Both the position numbers and the translations under genes were made by a program. From NCBI GenBank assembly GCA_024196135.1, contig JAMQCK010001235.1, positions 1 to 10,529 on the forward strand: 10,529 nt of DNA, in the 5' to 3' direction. Under the pieces are notes generated by a model that was given only the letters and a program-made list of their open reading frames with translations, was not told the DNA's origin and did no database searches. Shown piece by piece: positions 7,528 to 10,529 of this stretch. The stretch's first letter is position 1. Every line of letters begins with the position of its first letter. The DNA is from Pleurotus ostreatus/Saccharomyces cerevisiae fusant (taxonomy: Eukaryota; Opisthokonta).

Positions 7528-10247
7528 ATGGCCAACCGCGATGAAGCGAATTGTACTCCACCACCGGCTGCGACAAAGAGCGCTATATCGGCTCTCAAAA
7601 GCACCCCGACTAAGGACGGCGCATCTGCTACATCCTCTATGAGCGACGAATTTTCTTGGCGGACGACAAGGTGCGTTCGCTCCCGCACGTCTGTCGCTCG
7701 TCCGACTCTGCTCACTTCATCCCAGTATCAACCAAGTCTGGCCATCCATCGCCACAGATATAAAGGAGCACGAACAATGCACTATTGATACCTTCTTGAA
7801 AGTCTTTTTGCGTTTTGCTCTCGTGGGACATGATGATAAGTACGACGAGGACGAGCTGCTCGAGGATGTCCTTCAACACTCGCTTCCGATCTGCAACAAA
7901 GTCAAGGATGATGCCCAGCGATAGTATGAGCATTTCCTTTACGACTGCGCGTGCCATTGAGTAACATTTTGGTAGTGCTCAAGTAGAACCGTCTGACAAG
8001 GAGGTCGTGCTTTACGCTCCCTTCGTCACCTTGTGCAACCGCATCCTGGGCCTCACAAGTGGGATCAAATTGGTGAAGAGGATGTCGGTCACGGATAGAG
8101 GTCAACATCATGAATTCCGGTTGGCGTGTGGATCTGACACTTTCGACGTCTTGCTCTGTCAAAATGCCGAAAAACAGATCTCTGGCTGGCATGGCCATAC
8201 CGGCTTCGAAACCTCGATATCGCCTGATATCATCATGACGACAAGGCCTGCTGCTCAGCGACATTACAATACGGAGCTTTCCCCCGCGGACTTTCTCTCG
8301 TTTGCGTGCGCTCCGCCCGAGATCAAGCTCGAATGGAACGATGTTCTCGCCACCTGGGAGATCAAGAAGTTCTTGGAAAGCGCTATGGACTCTCCTCCCG
8401 ATGACTACACCAAAACCGCACTACAGAGGGAGATTTCCGCCATCATGGATGTGTACGCCGCGACTCCTGATAGCAAGGTCACGGAAGGTAGGTTTTATTT
8501 GAATATCAAAACCTTGTCAATCGCCTGTCTGACAAAGTGGCAACTCAGGTCCAACCGATGTCGAACCTGCAGTGCCCGCCGCCGCCTCAGGCGATACGTA
8601 CGGGATCGAATTATCTGAGCGCCGCCGGTTGATGCGTCGTCCTGGCCCGGGGAATCCCCTTGCAGCGGGGCCGAAACCTAAGGGTGCGTTGAGCGAAACA
8701 CACAATTTGATCTTGATTAGTCCTGACAATCTGTAATCAGCTGAGCGTGTGCGTCAAACGACAGCGAAGCAGACTGAGGCCTCCACGATTGAGGCCGAGC
8801 TGAACAAGACTCGGACTGACGCACGAAGCAAGCAACGTCGAGCCGGCGCTAACACATCCGAGCGTATGAATAATGCGCGCTCACCGCCCTTGCCACAAAG
8901 TGCAACATACGCGGCTGAATTGCTGAATCGGTCCTTGACATGCGCGGTCAGCCATGCAATTACCTTCATTGTGTTCGGTCGGTACGCTCCGCCAGCGTCT
9001 TCAGTGTGTGGCTAACTAGATTTACTAGACGATGTCGTTTATATTTGGTGGTCCGACCACGACGGCTCAATCCAATCTACAGGCTTGAACTTCATACAGG
9101 ATCTGCCGCGTTTTGTTGCCTTGCTCTTCGCTCTCCAACGCTTCGATAGCAGAGCCTGGGGATTTGTGCCCGAACTGGACTCTGTCACCGTGCCACTACT
9201 TCGCCCGACCAACGACCAGCGTCAGAAAAGTCTTTTCGCGCTCGCTGATAAGATCACCATCGAGTTTGGTAATCTAGAAGTCGTCGTTGACCCGAGGAAG
9301 CCAATCCACAAGCAGTATTGCTTGCGTGGGAGAGGCACTCGTGTGTTAAGGGGGTGCGCCACTGGCGTCGATGAACAGGACATGCCATGCGAGAACGTCG
9401 AAATCGCTGTCAAATGCTCATGGCCTGACGCCTCTCGAATCAATGAGGTCGCTCACATCAATAAGCTACTTGAGGCGGAGGAACCAGGAGGTATACTGAT
9501 CTGCGGCCTTCCGTACGTTCTCTCTACCAAGGACCTGCCCCAGTATGCGACCAACCGCATCCGTGATATGCTCAATCTGCCGCTGCGTAAGCGGACGGTT
9601 GGGGAATCAGAAGAGCATGTACGCGGCTTTCGTACCCTTCGGCTCATCGTGTACGAGAGACTATGGTCCGTGTCCGACTTGGTCGATCCTCGTAACTTCC
9701 TGCTTCCCTTCCTTGAGTGTCAATGCTGTACGTCATCGAATTTACCTGGCAGCCAAGATCCTTGCTAACTATACAGCCCTGCACAGGTCACTATAAGGCA
9801 TGGCGCCTTGGTGTACATCATAACGACCCTAGTCTCCCGAACCTCATGTGGCGGGAGAATACCGTTATGTACAATGGGAAACCGACGCTTCTCAGAGTCG
9901 GTGTCCTCAACGATTGGGATCTGGCTGTTGATGAACTCCACTCTCGCCACGACGGTCTCGAGCGCACGGGGACTGTGCCTTTTATGGCACAAGACCTCTT
10001 GGTCGACGCCTCTGGGCAGACCAAACATCTCTATCGGCATGACTTCGAGGCTATGGTTTGGATTCTGGTTTGGGTCTGTCTGAGCCTCGACGATGACCTG
10101 CAACCCAAAGCCGAAACACCAGTGCAGGATTGGAGCACCTCCAACTACAGGCGCTGTGCAGCAGCGAAGGCAGAGTTCATCAGGTACAGGTACTGGGAAA
10201 AGCCTGATTACGAGCGAAAGGTCAATGAAAAATGGAAGGATACATAG
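7528..10247 (+). CDS. FunK1-type fungal protein kinase, 794 aa, seven exons
   Basis: Exons 7528-7670, 7726-7923, 7976-8487, 8549-8683, 8741-8977, 9029-9727, 9787-10247; 2385 nt, all junctions in frame. Introns are 51-61 bp, most with CTGAC, CTAACT or similar branches; the intron at 8978 uses an atypical gtcggt donor. FunK1 (Pkinase_fungal) is an expanded fungal kinase-like family of unknown substrate. Here a Ser/Thr/Ala-rich start precedes the FunK1 N-terminal region (about 49-280, with WPSIATDI and YAPFVTLCN), a basic Pro/Gly linker (about 285-375), then the kinase-like core. Core motifs: IAVK with Lys537 and a Glu548 candidate; catalytic loop H653-N654-D655 followed by PSLPNLM; NDWDLA at 683-688 in the DFG position; GTVPFMAQDLL at 703-713 in the APE region; HDFEAMVWILVW at 726-737. 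The usual HRDIS of the family is replaced by HNDPS, so activity is uncertain. No signal peptide or membrane helix. It ends with a charged Lys-rich tail. Confidence 0.9.
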
Positions 10248-10259
10248 AAGTTTCACGAG

Positions 10260-10285
10260 CTAAAGAAGCGCAGGACGCGCAAGAC
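10260..10285 (+). repeat. Direct repeat A, copy 1
   Basis: A 26-bp unit beginning CTAAAGAAGCGCAGGACGCG, just 13 bp after the kinase stop codon. It matches the copy at 10327 base for base. It shares its last base with repeat B copy 1. The unit holds GCGCAGGACGCGC, a near-palindromic GC core. Confidence 0.9.
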
Positions 10286-10317
10286 CTCAGTCTTCCTGCT
10301 AGTGAGATAGCGACTGA
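10285..10317 (+). repeat. Direct repeat B, copy 1
   Basis: A 33-bp unit starting CCTCAGTCTTCCTGCTAGTG and ending GCGACTGA, identical to the copy at 10401. It can pair TCAGTC with GACTGA and GCTA with TAGC; the outer pairs of the second copy are missing, so its hairpin is weaker. Confidence 0.9.
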
Positions 10318-10326
10318 TATTCATAC

Positions 10327-10352
10327 CTAAAGAAGCGCAGGACGCGCAAGAC
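10327..10352 (+). repeat. Direct repeat A, copy 2
   Basis: Exact second copy of the 26-bp unit at 10260, offset by 67 bp. Here repeat B does not follow at once; an AT-rich 48-bp spacer (10353-10400) comes between. Confidence 0.9.
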
Positions 10353-10399
10353 TAAAGTACAGTTAGTAAATAGTATGAGTATAGTAAGTGAATAACATA

Positions 10400-10436
10400 C
10401 CCTCAGTCTTCCTGCTAGTGAGATAGCGACTGAGGG
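10400..10436 (+). repeat. Direct repeat B, copy 2, within a 37-nt hairpin
   Basis: The 33-bp repeat (10401-10433) is embedded in a nearly perfect inverted repeat: CCCTCAGTC pairs with GACTGAGGG (9 bp), then a 5-nt bulge TTCCT, then GCTA pairs with TAGC around a GTGAGA loop. That is 13 bp of stem in 37 nt. As RNA it could be a stable 3' element of the kinase transcript; as DNA it could be a cruciform or a remnant of a mobile-element end. No CTRR-type Helitron end follows at the expected place. Confidence 0.8.
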
Positions 10437-10529
10437 AAAAGAAAGGTAGGTACACGCGTATGTACGGGCCCACCCGGGCAAAGCGTGGGGAAAAGTCAGG
10501 TGACCTCAACTCTAGGAAGTTACATAAGC
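10437..10529. other. Sequence downstream of the repeat array
   Basis: The last 93 bp contain an A/G-rich start (AAAAGAAAGGTAGGTA) and no coding stretch, repeat copy or RNA gene that I can see. Confidence 0.4.

Noticed and set aside
7193..7715. Minus-strand open frames of 106 and 141 codons across the kinase promoter and first exon
   Set aside because: They run antisense through the kinase TATA box and first exon, which is supported by splicing into the FunK1 protein.
10400..10436. Hairpin as a Helitron 3' end or a bacterial-type terminator
   Set aside because: No CTRR end follows at the expected spacing, no T-run follows, and the surrounding genes are clearly eukaryotic.
10260..10436. Repeat pair as a CRISPR array
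   Set aside because: Two different units with only two copies each and irregular spacing, in a fungal genome.

Overview
The window looks like nuclear DNA from a filamentous basidiomycete, probably an Agaricomycete. Genes are spliced by many short introns, about 35 to 61 bp by my models, with GT..AG ends and CTAAC- or CTGAC-like branch points. Coding stretches have GC-rich third positions. The window encodes a FunK1-type (fungal-specific) protein kinase, a family expanded in mushrooms. No bacterial-style operon, CRISPR array, tRNA or rRNA was seen. All exon models were built by hand from splice signals and frame continuity, with no transcript or homology search.

Layout. (1) 1-659, minus: 5' part of a disordered, probably nuclear protein with CDK-type sites, a basic nuclear localisation signal and a cyclin-B-like destruction box; it runs off the left edge. 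(2) 660-1169: intergenic region between divergent starts, with a TATA-like site for the next gene. (3) 1170-2113, plus: four-exon gene for a 262-residue protein I do not recognise. (4) 2114-2420: intergenic between convergent gene ends. (5) 2421-5593, minus: seven-exon gene for a 960-residue hormone-sensitive-lipase-type alpha/beta hydrolase with an oxyanion-hole HGGG, a GDSAGG nucleophile elbow, Asp and His triad candidates, and a 400-residue phosphosite-rich tail. A short upstream ORF lies just before its start. (6) 5594-6407: intergenic. (7) 6408-6801, minus: weakly supported three-exon small gene with a well-placed TATA box. (8) 6870-7443: mixed region with competing short open stretches and no convincing gene. 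(9) 7528-10247, plus: seven-exon FunK1-type kinase gene with a textbook TATA box 84 bp upstream of its start codon. (10) 10248-10529: a small array of direct repeats, one copy forming a strong 37-nt hairpin, directly downstream of the kinase gene.

The genes do not form an obvious pathway or cluster; they read as independently transcribed neighbours. The most notable points are the kinase's catalytic loop (HND instead of HRD), the lipase with a long regulatory-looking tail and a 23-nt micro-exon, the D-box/CDK-site protein, and the interleaved repeat/hairpin array. A 13-nt core of that array recurs, in reverse complement, next to the TATA-like site of the gene at 1170. I see no clear evidence of a wholly new multi-gene system.
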